From Leucosporidium creatinivorum (lineage: Eukaryota > Basidiomycota > Microbotryomycetes > Leucosporidiales > Leucosporidiaceae), in NCBI GenBank assembly GCA_001600635.1, contig BCKL01000017.1, positions 390,003 through 454,002 on the forward strand: a stretch of DNA of 64,000 nucleotides, in the 5' to 3' direction. Positions 12,570-24,115 of this stretch are shown in pieces (the stretch's first letter is position 1; every line of letters starts with the position of its first letter). The position numbers and the translations under genes were made by a program. A model generated the notes under the pieces. The model saw only the letters and a list, made by a program, of their open reading frames with translations. It was not told the DNA's origin and made no database searches.

Positions 12570-15500
12570 ATGAGCAGCTTCCTGGCCCCGCCAACCTTTT
12601 GCAGACATTCAGCCGACGGGGGATGCGAATGCCCGCAATTCGAGCAAGAGGACGACGAGCAGATCAGCTCACCGCTCGGACTTTGCGCCTTGTGCGAGCA
12701 CGAGTCGGTTCGCCATTCGCCCAAGGTTGTCCTCACTGCTCAGCAGGCGCGCGAGATCAAGTCAGCGGGAGGGAAACCGCGCGAGTTCTGCAAGGCCAAG
12801 AAGGGAGGATCACCCTGCGATTGTCCATGCTACATAGCATCAGAGGACGATAAGACGTGTCTCGTCTGTAGCTGTCGAGCAGGATGGCACTTGTACAAGG
12901 AGATAGACGAGCTTCAACCCGGGGTAAGTCTCACTCGCCGAGCTGAAAGATTCGAGAGGATCGAGCTTAATCTGTGCTCGGTTCGCTGACGGAGATAATC
13001 TCATACAGCCCCTCATGACCCCTCCGATGTCCCCTCCTCTCCACCTCGCCGCCTCGCCTTCTTACTCGCAATCCTCCTTCGGCTGGCCTCCTCAGCATGC
13101 CAGCTCGACTGGCAGCTCAGTTGGCGCGCCTTCCGAACTTTCGCTGCAAGATGCCACTCGGACGTCGTGGAGCTCGATGGGATCTGGCTACCCAGCATCG
13201 CCTCAGCACCCTCTATCGCTCGTCCAATCTTCCCCCCAATTCGTCGGAGCTCCGCACCAATCTCTCCAGCCCCTTCAGACCTCGCCCTCGTTCGCACCCA
13301 ATGGAAGCATGGCTCCTTCCCAATACTCGGCATCCCTTCCCTCCATTGTCGCCGCTCGCTCTCCCACCGCCGAAGCACCCTCCCCTCTCGAGCTCAACTC
13401 TCCTGGACCCTCCATCGCAGGAGCTCGTCCCATGTCGCCCGTGGAGCATGCGCTCGACGAAGAGGATGAGCAGGACCCTGCACTACGCACTTTCGCGCGT
13501 GGGCCCGTTCGCCAGAGGCAGTCGACGGGGTCCTCGGCGGGCGTCGACAGTCGACAGGACGAGAAGGTCGCCTACTACAACCGCGCCAGGGGGGACTCGA
13601 TTGATCGCCTTCTCGTTCGCTCGGCCTCGGCGCAGTCTTCGGCGTCTACCTCCTTCTCCTCGCCGAGAACGTCCCTCCCAGCTCCTTCACCTCCTCCTCA
13701 GCGCTCGCTTCCCCCGCCGCCTGCGACGCTCCCCTCCGCGGCCAATCCACCTCCCCCGCCTCTTCAACCAGTAGTCAATCAGCGCAACCACCGACCAGCG
13801 CCGACCCCTCCGACTTCCGCTCCCGTTCCTCCCGACATCGTCCTCGCTCAGCCAGCGCCTTCGCCCGCTCCCTCCCTCAACGAGACGAGCGATGCCGAGA
13901 GTCTCGTCGACCCCTCCGATGCGCCAAACCCTTCTGGTTCCCGTCGAGGAACGATGCACAGCTCGTTCATCTCCTACAAGACCAACCTCGCCGAGTCGGG
14001 CTCGACCTACCCCGGAGGAGACGACGATTATGAGGAGGAGGTCGTGGAGACGCCTGCTCAGCCTTTGAGGACGAGAGACGAGATTGAGCTGGCAGGATGG
14101 AGGGAAGCAGCGAGACAGGCGGTCGAGGCGGGAGCGGCAGGGAGGCTGCCCCGCGAGGAGCGCGCCGCCGAGCGACTCGAGTTCCCTCTCCCACCTCCTC
14201 CTCAAGGCTTCCGACAGACTCCTTCCTCCTCCTCCCGCGCACCCGACTTCGTTCAACCCTTTTCTCACTCCTCCACCGCGCCTCTCACCCAATCAGTCTC
14301 TCCTCAAGCCCAACACCCCTTCCTCCAATCGACGACCGAGGATCCGATGAGTCCTGCTCGACCGCAAGCGAGCGTCGTTACGCCTGCACCGTTCGCAATG
14401 AACAGGTCGGCTAGTAGTCGGAGCTATCGAGAGGAGGAAATCTTCAGGGAGCAGCGGCAAGGGAGCATGGCGAGCGTGACGAGCCATGGAACGATTCGGA
14501 CAATTCATGTCGGGCAGAGGGACAGGCAAGGCTCGCTTGTTGATGAGTATGGACGCGGCGTCCCACCTTCTGTGAGTTCTTTCAGGCTGCTCTGTGTGAT
14601 AGGCGATGGCCGACCGGTCTCTTTCGCAGACCCTTCCTTCAGCTCGGCCCTCGCTCGGCCCTATCTCCGCCACCGCCCCTCCACCTGACGCCGTATGGCG
14701 CGACTACCGCTCCAAGAACCTCACCCTCTCCATCTCCCCTCCCATCGATAAGGGCACGTGGAAACCAGAGCAAGTCTTCTCCTTCCGCCTCGTCCTCGAC
14801 CCCAAGGTCAATCGCTCGAGCTACGACAAGCTCGAGGTTCGACTCGTTGGCAATAGCATGGTCTACGGCGATATCAGTCTCGTCTCAGGCGAACCACCCG
14901 ACAACCACGACTTCATGATTCAGCGGACGACCATCTTTCCAGCCCCTTCGCCGAGCGTAAGGGAGATTGGCATCGCGCAGACGTCGTTCTCGTGGGACAT
15001 GCAGCTGCCAAGGGAGCAGACTTGCGATTGTTCGCTGCAGCCGTACCCCCTACCGCCCAGCTACGGTCATGCTTCGTTCCGAGTCGAGTGTGAGTCTTGA
15101 CGATGTTCGCTTCGGTGGCGCCAAGCTGATCGTTTACTCTCGCAGACATGATCGAGCTGCTCGGCAAGAAGGAGACGAGGTTCGGTCGCGACAAGGCCGA
15201 GAAGTAGGTCTCTTTGCTCTTCCCTCCGGCTTCCAGTAGCTCACCATCTCTCGCTCGTCGGCAGGCTCAAGATTCACTTCGGCGTCGCCGCTCCTCCCGA
15301 GGCCGGCCCTCGGCTAGCCCGCACTCCTACGAGCTCCTCTGGCACCTCGACTGCTAACGGAATCACGTCCAACGGAATCACCCAAGGCGTTGATGGACTC
15401 TGGAGGACCATCACTCAGCAGCCTCAAGCCATCCCGAGAATCGGGTCGAGCGGCGGCCCTCCCGTCTCCGCGATTGAGGTGAGCCTCTCTCAGCTGGTTG

Positions 15501-16588
15501 TAGCCCTTGCTGACAATCTCGTTCTGACAGCTCGCCTACCAAGCCGCCCTCTCCCCCGACGCCTCCTCCCTTCGCCTTCTCTGGCGCTTCACCCTCCTCC
15601 TCGGCCACCTCTCACCAGCTCAACAGGAGACAATCGACCAATCAGTCTTGCAGCAAATCACCGACGCCATGACCGTCGCCGTCTTCCGCAAAGTCACGCT
15701 CACTAAGAGTGGGAGGAAGAAGTCGAGGCCTCACATCATGCCCATCGTTCGGCCGACGCAGAAGCTCGTGAAAGAGGGAGGTGGGATGGAGGTCAGCGGC
15801 GGTGGTGTGCTTTGGAGGACGGAGGGATACTTCGAGCTGAACAAGGCCGAGGCGCAGAGCCTCACGACTTGTAGCGTGGCCGTTCGGTGAGTTCTCGCTC
15901 TCTGGTTCGTCTCCTGCTCCGGAGCTGACGCTTGCTCGACAGGTTCCACATGCGAGCTACCGTACCTATATCCACCGGCATCACTCAACCCATCGACATT
16001 GTCGCTCACGAGCTCAGTCTCGATCCTCCCGAACCCCTTCCCGTTACCTCACCGCTCTCGACCAACGCCCAGCAACTCCCTCTCGGCCTTCCTCAATCAC
16101 CAGCTCTCGAAGACGCCTACCTCGACCGTCAGCGCAGCACCTCTCCCACCGTCTTTCGTCTCCCAGCCTCCGACACCGACGGCGCTCAACGCTCAGCACA
16201 TCTCCCCGAGCGCCGACCGAGCGCCTCGAGTCCTCCTCTCGGAGCCTTAGGCGGACGCAGGATCTCCCTCGCCGCCTACTCGGACACCTCATCGTCCCAC
16301 CAGCTCCATGGCCACGACCGACCCGAATCGTTTGACAGTCGCTCAAGCGGCGCCGTCTCTTCCGTCCACCCGCCTCCTACTCGGCTAGCAGGGTCCTCCG
16401 CTTCCTCCCACTCGGTCGAGCAGGAGCCGAATGGAGCAATTAGGCCGATGTCGCAGCAGTCCGAGCACTTTTTGGAGGATGATGAGGAGCAGGACGAGCA
16501 GGAGCCGCCTCCTCCTTTCGAGGATGCTGTGAGGGGTGATCTGGTGGATTGGGTGGCGGCTGAGCAGAGATATGGAGGTCGGGATTAG
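12570..16588 (+). CDS. Arrestin-like protein with N-terminal Cys-rich module
   Basis: The first exon (12570-12922) encodes about 118 residues with clustered cysteines: CRHSADGGCECPQF, CALCEH, FCKAKKGGSPCDCPCY and CLVCSCRAGWH, a spacing typical of a small metal-binding module. The second exon is a long Ser/Pro-rich region (about 520 residues). From about 14632 the frame changes to a beta-rich part (VWRDYRSKNLTLSI, FSFRLVLDP, DKLEVRLVGNSMVYGDISL, SFSWDMQLP), which resembles the arrestin N-fold, and later exons continue with FRKVTLTKS and WRTEGYFELN. The end is Ser-rich and acidic with EPPPPFEDA, a possible PY-like site. Arrestin-like proteins in fungi recruit Rsp5-type ubiquitin ligases to membrane cargo or act in pH signalling (Rim8). 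The arrestin call rests on fold-like patterns only. ATG 12570 follows CTCACC. Confidence 0.7.
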
Positions 16589-16757
16589 GCTTGAAGGAGG
16601 GTGCCCATTTACTTATTGTTGCGTAGAGATCAAGAGGGAAGGAGCGGAAAAGCAAGCAGTGAACCCGGTGTAACGGACGCTGCAAGCTCGTCGCCGCCTC
16701 AGCAGCACCGAGATGGAGAGAGAGTACTGGGTTACAACACGCGAACGTTACTGGTGA

Positions 16758-17366
16758 CTAGACCTGACCACTCCCCTCCTCTGCCGCCGCCTCCTTCGCT
16801 GCATCTCCTACCGCCGAGCTGCCACCCTCGGGCGCCTTCTCCCACGGCTTTCTGATCCTCACAGTGTCGACCTTGCTTTCACTCGGAGCGCCCTCGGCGA
16901 GCTTATCGGGGATGTCTTTGATGCCGGGGATGGGAGCACCTGAAGCGATGAGAGCGGCGAGGGAAGCGAAGGAGAGCGGGTAGGGAGGGGTGTCCGAGGT
17001 CGGCGCGGGAGCTGAGGTAGCTGTTGGTGGTGCCGCGGGGGCGTCGGTAGGTTGTTGTCTGCTTAGAGAGAGAGGTCAGCGGTCCCTCCGACCCTCAAGC
17101 CGAGCATAAGACCGACGATTGAAGGTAGAAAGCTTCGGCTCTCGCCGTAACCTCTTGGATCTCTTCTTGAGAAGCTCCGCGAGCGTAGTAGGGTTCCAGA
17201 ATAGATCTTAAGCCGGCCTGTAGGTGTCGCGGTACCTCGGTCAGCCTGCAAGGACAGGGAGAGGGAGCAGCGATGGGACTGACGAGGAAGGCCGGGTCCG
17301 AGGTAGCAGAGCTAGTCTTGAGAGCTCCCGAAGCAGTGGAGAATGATTCTGTAGCTTCTGTAGCCA
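16758..17366 (-). CDS. Small Pex39-like peroxisomal import protein
   Basis: Three exons give a protein of roughly 155 residues. The middle part (LRSILEPYYARGASQEEI, a helix ending AEAFYLQS) is followed by a Pro/Ala-rich linker, then YPLSFASLAALIASGAPIPG with IKDIPDKL, and RIRKPWEKAP near the C-terminus. The pair PIPGIxxIP plus R/K-PWE is the signature of short fungal proteins related to Pex14/Pex17-type proteins and to the factor recently called Pex39 (from memory), which binds Pex7 in import of PTS2 cargo into peroxisomes. Introns use unusual donors: GTCAGT for the first, GTCGGT for the second, the latter joining in phase. ATG 17366 opens the frame. There is no membrane segment, so a soluble or peripheral role is inferred. 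The motif identification is strong; the exact orthology is not tested. Confidence 0.75.
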
Positions 17367-18276
17367 TGTTGAGAGTCGCGCGAGGTGTTGAGATACAGAC
17401 GAGTGAGCAGCAGGAGCACAAGCCTTCAAGTCCAGTCCGGCTTCTTGAGCTCTCCCTTCGCTGTTCTGGTGCAGCGTCAATCTCGCCAGCTATCGGTTGC
17501 ATCAAAGAGGCCCAGACATGATAGAAGACTCGACTACATCTCGGTCTCGCGCTTTCTCATCTGCCCCCCGCGACAACACGCTCCGCTGCAGGCCAGCGGC
17601 TTTCACTGGCTACCTCGCCCGTAGCAGGAGGGCGTGCAGGATCAGGGGTACTCGTTGAGGTCTCATTGGCCATCTCCTGCTGTGGCGGCTCCAAACGCCA
17701 CCCTCTTCGAAATGCTCGGCCGAAGGAGAGCCATGCTAGATCCTCCCTCTCGAGCGACGTGGCAGCTACCAGGATGCAGGGCTCAAGATGGTCAAGAAAA
17801 GTGCTAAACTACCATGAGCATGCGCTCACAGTAGTCCAGCCGTCTCCACCAGCAGCAGCAGTTCGGCGCTTGAGATGATTCGCCGCGCGCCGACGGCAGC
17901 AGTGAGACTGCAGCGCAAGAGGCCATCGATCCATGCCATCAACAAGATACACCAATCTTCTCCATCCCCAACGCCGAGATAGGGGGGCTCGCCAGCAGCT
18001 TGAAGAATCGCGCACTCGCTTTGGCGCGCGCCTCCTGCTCGGTCTTCCAAGCCGGGTCGACTGGTCCACCCTTACGGTGCTCAAAGAGCGACAGCTCGGT
18101 CTCAGCCGTACATACTGTCCCTCTAGGCCATCCCGCCACCTCTCGGCGATCGACTCGGGGCACTGAGAGCACTGAGAGCACTCGCATTCCTCGGAGCCTG
18201 CTCGACCCAGCGGCGCAATTCTCTTCTCTCCTTCCTCCCTCTTCGTTCGCGCTCTCTCAGGACAGCCCAACCCACT
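17367..18276. other. Intergenic region with an unresolved possible small gene
   Basis: Between the Pex39-like gene and the cyclin there are about 910 bases. On the minus strand, 18187-17939 is an open frame with good codon character (contains FEHRKGGPVDPAW and FFKLLASPPISALGM), and an overlapping frame has ECECSQCSQCPES. A GTATGT donor-like site lies inside. A short spliced minus-strand gene divergent from the cyclin is possible, but no model could be closed. Otherwise nothing was recognised. Confidence 0.3.
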
Positions 18277-19550
18277 ATGAGTACACCTCACGGTCCTCGC
18301 CCACCTCCTCAGTATCATTCTCGCCTCCTTGAGCTTTTGGCCGCTCCCACTCCACTCGCCGAGCTGACCTGTAAGTTTGGGGCCGAGTCACGATTCGCGA
18401 AGCAGAGCTAACCTCTCTCACTCGCGACAGACCTCATTGGAGCAAGCATTCTCGACCTTCTTCCCCTCGCTGTACCGACTTCGCTGCCCTCGCCTACCTC
18501 ACCCTCGACATCGGCCACGCCCTGCTCAAACTCGCTGCCGCCAATCGAGCAGTACATCTGGGAGGTGACGAAGCGCGTCCGTCGGCCCACTGGCATCCTC
18601 TTAGCGGTACTTGTCTACATCAACCGTCTCAAGAAGCTCATCCCAGCCTCGGCCCGAGGCAAGCTCACTTGCACCCACCACCGAATCTTCTACGGAGCCT
18701 TCTCGCTAGCCTGCAAGTACCTTTGGGGTGAGTTGAGCATCTAAACCCGAAGCGAAGGCGTGTACTAAACTCAGAGACTTCACCTATAGACTCCAAACTC
18801 GACCTCGCTCAAGCCAGCTTGCTTTTCGACCCGCCGTCAGTCGCCCGGATCGAGCGGGAACTGCTCTCGCTATTCGACTACAGCGTAGAGATCAGCGCTG
18901 AGGAGATCACCGCTCAAGCTCTTGTCCTGCTTCACGTCTATCCCGACATCCCGCTCCACCGCTCCCCTCGCCACAACCGTCTCGAGGTCCCTCTCCCTCC
19001 CTCCAAACGCCGAAAGACTCGCGCTACCTCTTCGCCTCACGACCCTCCCGTGAGCCCCGCGACCCACCCACCTTCCGCTTGGAGCGATAGCAGCGACGAA
19101 TCCTCCCCCACCAACTCGCCCGAGCCATTGCCAGCTCCCTCCCTCTCCTCATCGCCGAGCGACCCCTTCCCCTTCGAGCCAGCTGCCACGCCTTACAACA
19201 CTGCCATCAGCGGCTTCTCCGACTTGGACCTCTTTCACACGCCTCGTTCCACCTTCTCCAGCTCAGTCCCTTTCCTCACCCCCCCACCCTCCGACGCTTC
19301 AGCGCCCTCCGCCGATTCGCCTCTCCAAACGCCTCCATCTTCGCCTCCGCCACTCGATACCCCTTCGCGTTTCTCGGATGAAGATGAAATCTGCTCGGAA
19401 GATGATGAAAAGTCTAAAAGCTGGGCTGCCGTAGGGAGGGGCACGATCTTTGCGCCGAGGGAGAGGGAGCAGCGCCTCAGGATGAAGCGTGAGCGGGAAG
19501 ACGATGACGGAGACGAAGCTGTACAGGCCCGGCAGCGGGTTCGGATCTAA
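18277..19550 (+). CDS. Pcl/Pho80-type cyclin
   Basis: Exons 18277-18370, 18431-18727 and 18790-19550 join in phase. The N-terminal half has the cyclin box of the Pcl/Pho80 group: an N-terminal helix ending YIWEVTKRVRRPTGILL, then AVLVYINRLKKLIP, the conserved HRIFYGAFSLACKYLWD, and IERELLSLFDYSVEISAEE. Such cyclins bind Pho85-family kinases and act in the cell cycle, polarity or phosphate response. After the box come about 150 residues rich in Ser, Pro and acidic amino acids, ending in a basic Arg-rich tail with a possible nuclear signal (KRRKTR). It is close to the G1 Pcl1/2-like members by pattern; the exact subclass cannot be told. ATG 18277 is the first in frame. Confidence 0.88.
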
Positions 19551-19781
19551 TTGATAGCTTTGGCTAGCTTCTTGCAAGTGATGTACGTTAGAGAACGATC
19601 AACTCGAGAGGTCTCCTTTCTCGGCGCTGACCTCTGCTCTCTCGAAGCGGAGCAGAGAGGTATCACATAACGTGTTGCGGAAAATAAACTAGCTACACAA
19701 CAGAAAACAGCAGCCCTGCAAAGCATAAACCTATACGATCCCAACACTCTCCCTGTACAATCGCTCAAACCCGCTCGGGGG

Positions 19782-22700
19782 TCAATTCTTGCCGAACAAC
19801 CTCCTTGCGAAACCGCCCTTCTTCTTCGGCACCGTCAGCACAGCAGTCGGTACCGCTGCTGCGACCCTCGCTTGCTCGATAGCATCCAGCTCGAGCTGAT
19901 CTTTTGCGCTCGTAACGCTCCCTCCTTTGGCCGAATGGGTCCGGTCCGACCGCTTGCTGTTGCCTGCTCCGTGGGAGTGCGAAATGCGAGAAGAAGGTCC
20001 AGGATGAGAGGAGGAGGGTGGTGTGACCCCCACGTAGCTGACTGCTGCCTTGGGATGGAGGGAAGGGTTGGCCCCGAGGATCTGAGGAGTAGCGACGTGC
20101 GTGGAGGAAGAGGCGGAGGAAGGGGTCGAGGCGCGAGTGCGAGGAGGGGAGGAAGGGTTGGAAGCCGAGGTCGTGGAAGGAGGATCGGTGGAGGGCGAGG
20201 AGTTGGGCGAAGCGGCGTGGTGGGCTGGGGCGTCTCTCGGCTTGCTGTGCATCGAGGGAGAGACGCTGCGTCGACCGGCGGGAGGAGGCATGAGGCGATC
20301 TTGGGAGGGGATGGCGCGCCATTGAGGGACAGTGAGCTTCGAGGAAGAGGGATGGTCGAGGGGAAGCGAGGTGGTTGTGGGCTTGAGACGCGCCGACGAG
20401 TCCGAGGTGCTCGAAGCTGTAAGGCGAAGAGTCAGATTAGCTATGGCGAAGTGAGGATGAAAGCCAGCTCGACGTGCCCTTGCTCGAGCTGGTTCCGATG
20501 GTCTCGAAGCGGTACTGCCCCGCGCTCGACGTCTTGCCCTCCATAGCGACGAGCTTCCTCTCCACTGCCAAACTCTGCCCATAAGCCGCCAGCTGCTGCG
20601 ACAGCGTCGGCCGATCCGTCCCTCCACCCGACGACGATACCGAAGGATCGTAAGCCAGCAGCTCCTGCTCGACCTTCTTGACGCGCGAGTGGGCCTGAGC
20701 GCTCGTCGTGACATCGTGATGCGAGTGCTTGTGCGCTGATTCATATAGCGGTGTAAGAGCCATCTGGCGCGAGGTGTATGGTTGAGCGGAGGGCGAGATG
20801 GGGTAGACAGAAGTAGCGGCGGTGGAGCTCGAAGGAGCGTAGGTCGAGAGGGTGCCGGGGCCAGAGTACGAGGAGGCGGGAGAGGAGGAAAATCGACCAT
20901 CCGTGCCAGCCGAGTTACTCCTGCTTGTCCTCGTCTCGACTTTTTTGAGGTTGTCGACGCCCGTCGTCCGCGCTCCGAGCTTCCCATCCTTGACGACGGC
21001 GGCAACGGGCTTCTGCACTGCGCCAGCCGTCGCCGCCAGCCCAGCTCGACGAGAAGCCGAAGAGCCCACCGACTCGGCGCTATCCGCTCGGTCTCGAAGC
21101 ACGAAGCCCAATCTCGGCTCGACTGGTCGCCGAATAGGTCGTCCCGCTCCACTGCGAGACGTGCCGCCGCTCCCATCGTCGCTGTTCTCCGCCGAAGCTC
21201 GGGCCGAGTCCAGCTCTGGCGTAGCGAGGCCGGAGGAGGAGAGATGCGAAGTCGAAGGAACAGAGGATCCGATGGAGTAGGTCGAGGCTGTCGACTGGCG
21301 GCGATGAGCGTTGGTGAGGGGAGATCGGTAGGAAGCGGAGTGAGGGCTCGTCGCGAGAGGTCGAGTTGGTGCTGCCTCTTCTGTCGCGCCATCTTCATCG
21401 TCGTCGACAAAGACTCGAGGGCTCGTAGGCGCGGTGTTTTGCGAGGAGAGGGATGGGCGACCGCTGAGCTGCGACGATTGACGAGGGCGGTAGAAGGTAT
21501 GAGCGAGGGAGGCGCTGGAGCTGTTGGTGTGGAAAGGCGGAGGTCGAGTGGTAGGCGGTGGTGGAGGGGCGTACTCGGAGGGATGGAACGAGGTCTTCGT
21601 CGGCGGAGCTGTTGCCGGCTGCTCGGCGACAGGGAGGTTCCCTATTGAGTCTGACCTCACTGGTCGACGGTACTCCTCGCTTCTCCTGCGATCAGGGACC
21701 TCCTCGCCTTCCTCCTCGCCCTGCTCAGCATCCTCCTCCCCAATCGCCTCCTCATCCTCAGCGACGAGGCTATTGCTCCGATCGCGACTCCACATCGTAC
21801 TAGCCAGACTCGTCTTGCTGCTCGACTTGCGAAGCGAAGACGTCTCGCTTCCTCGTCGCCCCTTCATCCCAAGCGCTTGCTTCAGAGCCGAGGACGGGTG
21901 CGCCGCCTTTTCGAAGACGGAGGGTAGACTCGGTCGTCGTGTGGACAGGCTGTCCTTGACGTGCGCTGGTACGGAGAGACGGCGGTGGACGGATGCGCCG
22001 GAGGAAGTGGCGGGATGGATGGAGTGGATCGTGTTGACGGAAGAGGAGGAAGGAGACATATGAAGGGAGGCAGGAAGGTGAGGGTTCGAGGCGTGTTGCT
22101 GGAGCTTGACGGCGAGAGCGTCGAAAGAGCGCTGAGGGTGTATCCGCTTCTTGTGCAGCGAGCGCACCGAAGTCGCCGAGCTCGAGGCGGCGTCTCGGTC
22201 CACCTCGTCGGCGGTCCATCGCCTGAGCATCTCGGCTACTTCTTGATGCCCCTTCTGCCTCGCCATGACCTCCGGAGTGAGGCCATGCTTTTCTGTTGCT
22301 GTGGGCTTGGCGCCGAAGGAGAGGAGGATGGAGACGATGTCGGCGTGGCCATTGGCGGCGGCGAAGTGGAGGGGAGTGGAGCCAGCGGTACCGACCGAGA
22401 GGCCAGAGGTCTTCAGGCGGTCATTGCTGTACCTTCGGGGTAGCCTGTATCGTGCAGAGAGTCAGCATGCTAAACGAATCAAGGATCGAAAGAGCTCACC
22501 GAGGAGAGTTGACGTCCGCTCCGTGCTCGATGAGCATTCGAACGATCGTCTCGTTGCCCGAGCTGGCCGCCGCGTGCAGAGGCAGTACTCCGTTGAGGAC
22601 CGAGTTGACCGGTTGACCGTTCTGCAGGGCGTACTTGACGAGTCCTGCGAAGGGTAGGAGAAGGAGAGGTGAGCTTGAGTTCATCGACGGAGTGGGGCTG

Positions 22701-23226
22701 CACGACGACGACCGTCATCCCCGCAGCTTTTGCAGCGGCCCCAGCCAAACATGATATAATTCCTGTTGCTGCAGTGGATGATGCCTGCGACCTACTTGGC
22801 TCGCTGCACGTGTGAGCAGCCCGGCGAAGGCGCTCCCACAGCAGCGGCACCAACACGACGATAGCGGGGCAACTCTGTGCGACACCGACAAGCCACCCTG
22901 CTGCATCGTTGCCGCCTGCAACTCGACACCCGCGACCTCGGTATCATCACTCGCCCTTCGATCATCAAGAACTGCCTCCAGGCCGTCAACAGGCGCTCGA
23001 ATCGACTGCCGAACTCACCAGAATTGCCGTTGGCGCAGGCAGAGTGCAGCGAAAGGTCGACATAATCCGTCTGTACGCCCAGCCGAGCCATCTGCCGACT
23101 GCTGCTGCCCGAGAGGCCATGACCTCCGCTGCTGCTCGCGCCGGCTGCTCCTACCGCCAAAGTGCTGGTCGAGCTCGAGCTCTGCTTGCCGTAGAGAGTC
23201 GACTTGGATGAGGTCGAGGAGACCAT
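19782..23226 (-). CDS. Ankyrin-repeat protein with long Ser-rich tail
   Basis: The N-terminal exon (ATG 23226) is Ser-rich and ends LHSACANGNS, the start of a first ankyrin repeat. Following exons continue GLVKYALQNGQPVN, LPLHAAASSGNETIVRMLIE-HGADVN and TPLHFAAANGHADIVSILLS, then PEVMARQKGHQEVAEMLRRW. This makes three to four ankyrin repeats over about 130 residues. The remaining 750 or so residues are low-complexity Ser/Thr/Pro-rich with short charged blocks, ending in a basic KKKGGFARRLFGKN. Ankyrin repeats mediate protein binding; no other domain was found. The first intron (22646-23018) is 373 nt, far longer than its neighbours. The open frame continues upstream of ATG 23226 (KKAEPKLVGSARVGG) to a likely 3' splice site near 23317, so the true start may be in an undetected upstream exon. 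Confidence 0.8.
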
Positions 23227-24115
23227 GCTGCTGCTTTTGGTGTAGATGAGGCCGCCGACTCGCGCTGATCCGACTAGCTTGGGCTCGGCCTTCTTGAGTG
23301 AGCTCGTTCGGCGTCGGAGCTGGCGGTGGAGACCTTAGGTGGATGGCAGAGTTGCTGGTAGTAGTGCTGGGCTATGCTCTGCTGCCCCTGCTGCTGCTAT
23401 CGAGCTCCAGCAGTCGTTTCCGAGAGCTCCTCGAGGCGGTGAGGGGTGGGTAAAGCGAAGAAGGCGGGTCTGGGGAAAGAAGGGTGGTGCTGAGAAGAGG
23501 GTACAATAGCGGTCCCTGTACGAGCTACAGACGGCGCTGAGCAGCTTCCCCCTGCTGCTGTAGGTCGATGCGAACAAGCCGAGGTGAATTGAAGGAGGGA
23601 GAGAAGCGATTCTGACGAGGGGAGCGGGGTTACGTGCTAACGAAAGCTGATTAGAGGCAAATTAGGCTAAGGAAAGGTGTAGCTGATATATTGTACACCC
23701 TACCGAGCCTCGCTGGCTTATTGCCGAACAGCAAGACCCCTTTCCGACTGAGTTCACCCTCCGGCGCTCGCTCTTCTTCTTGCTCTTCGCCCGCTTCTCA
23801 TTGACATCCCAGGGCAGCTGCTTGACTCGGCTCTACAACACAACAGACTTCTGCTCAGCTACAGCAGCAGCTCGAACAGGGATCGCCGCCGTTCTCGTCG
23901 CCGAATCTAAACGTCTGGAACCGCCATGTCGTGAGGCGAGAGCTCGCTCCAGCTTGACTTTAACGGGGAAGCAGGCGTGGGATGCGATTGGAATTGTGCT
24001 TCTATAGCCCTGCTGTTGCTGGCTTTGTCGCGACGCTTTCCTTCTTTCCCGCTCCTCTCCTCGTCGCCAGCTCTTTCTCGCTCGCCTGTACGGCGCTTTA
24101 TCCTTGCACGCCACA
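23227..24115. other. Divergent promoter region, possibly with a 5' exon
   Basis: This region divides the ankyrin gene (minus) from the DUF6534-like gene (plus). Minus-strand coding-like sequence extends from 23226 to about 23317, behind a CCACCGCCAG acceptor-like site. The rest shows no supported gene. Confidence 0.45.

Noticed and set aside
19872-20546. Plus-strand open frame opposite the ankyrin gene
   Set aside because: Gly/Arg-rich mirror of a Ser/Pro-rich coding tail, with no splice or start support.
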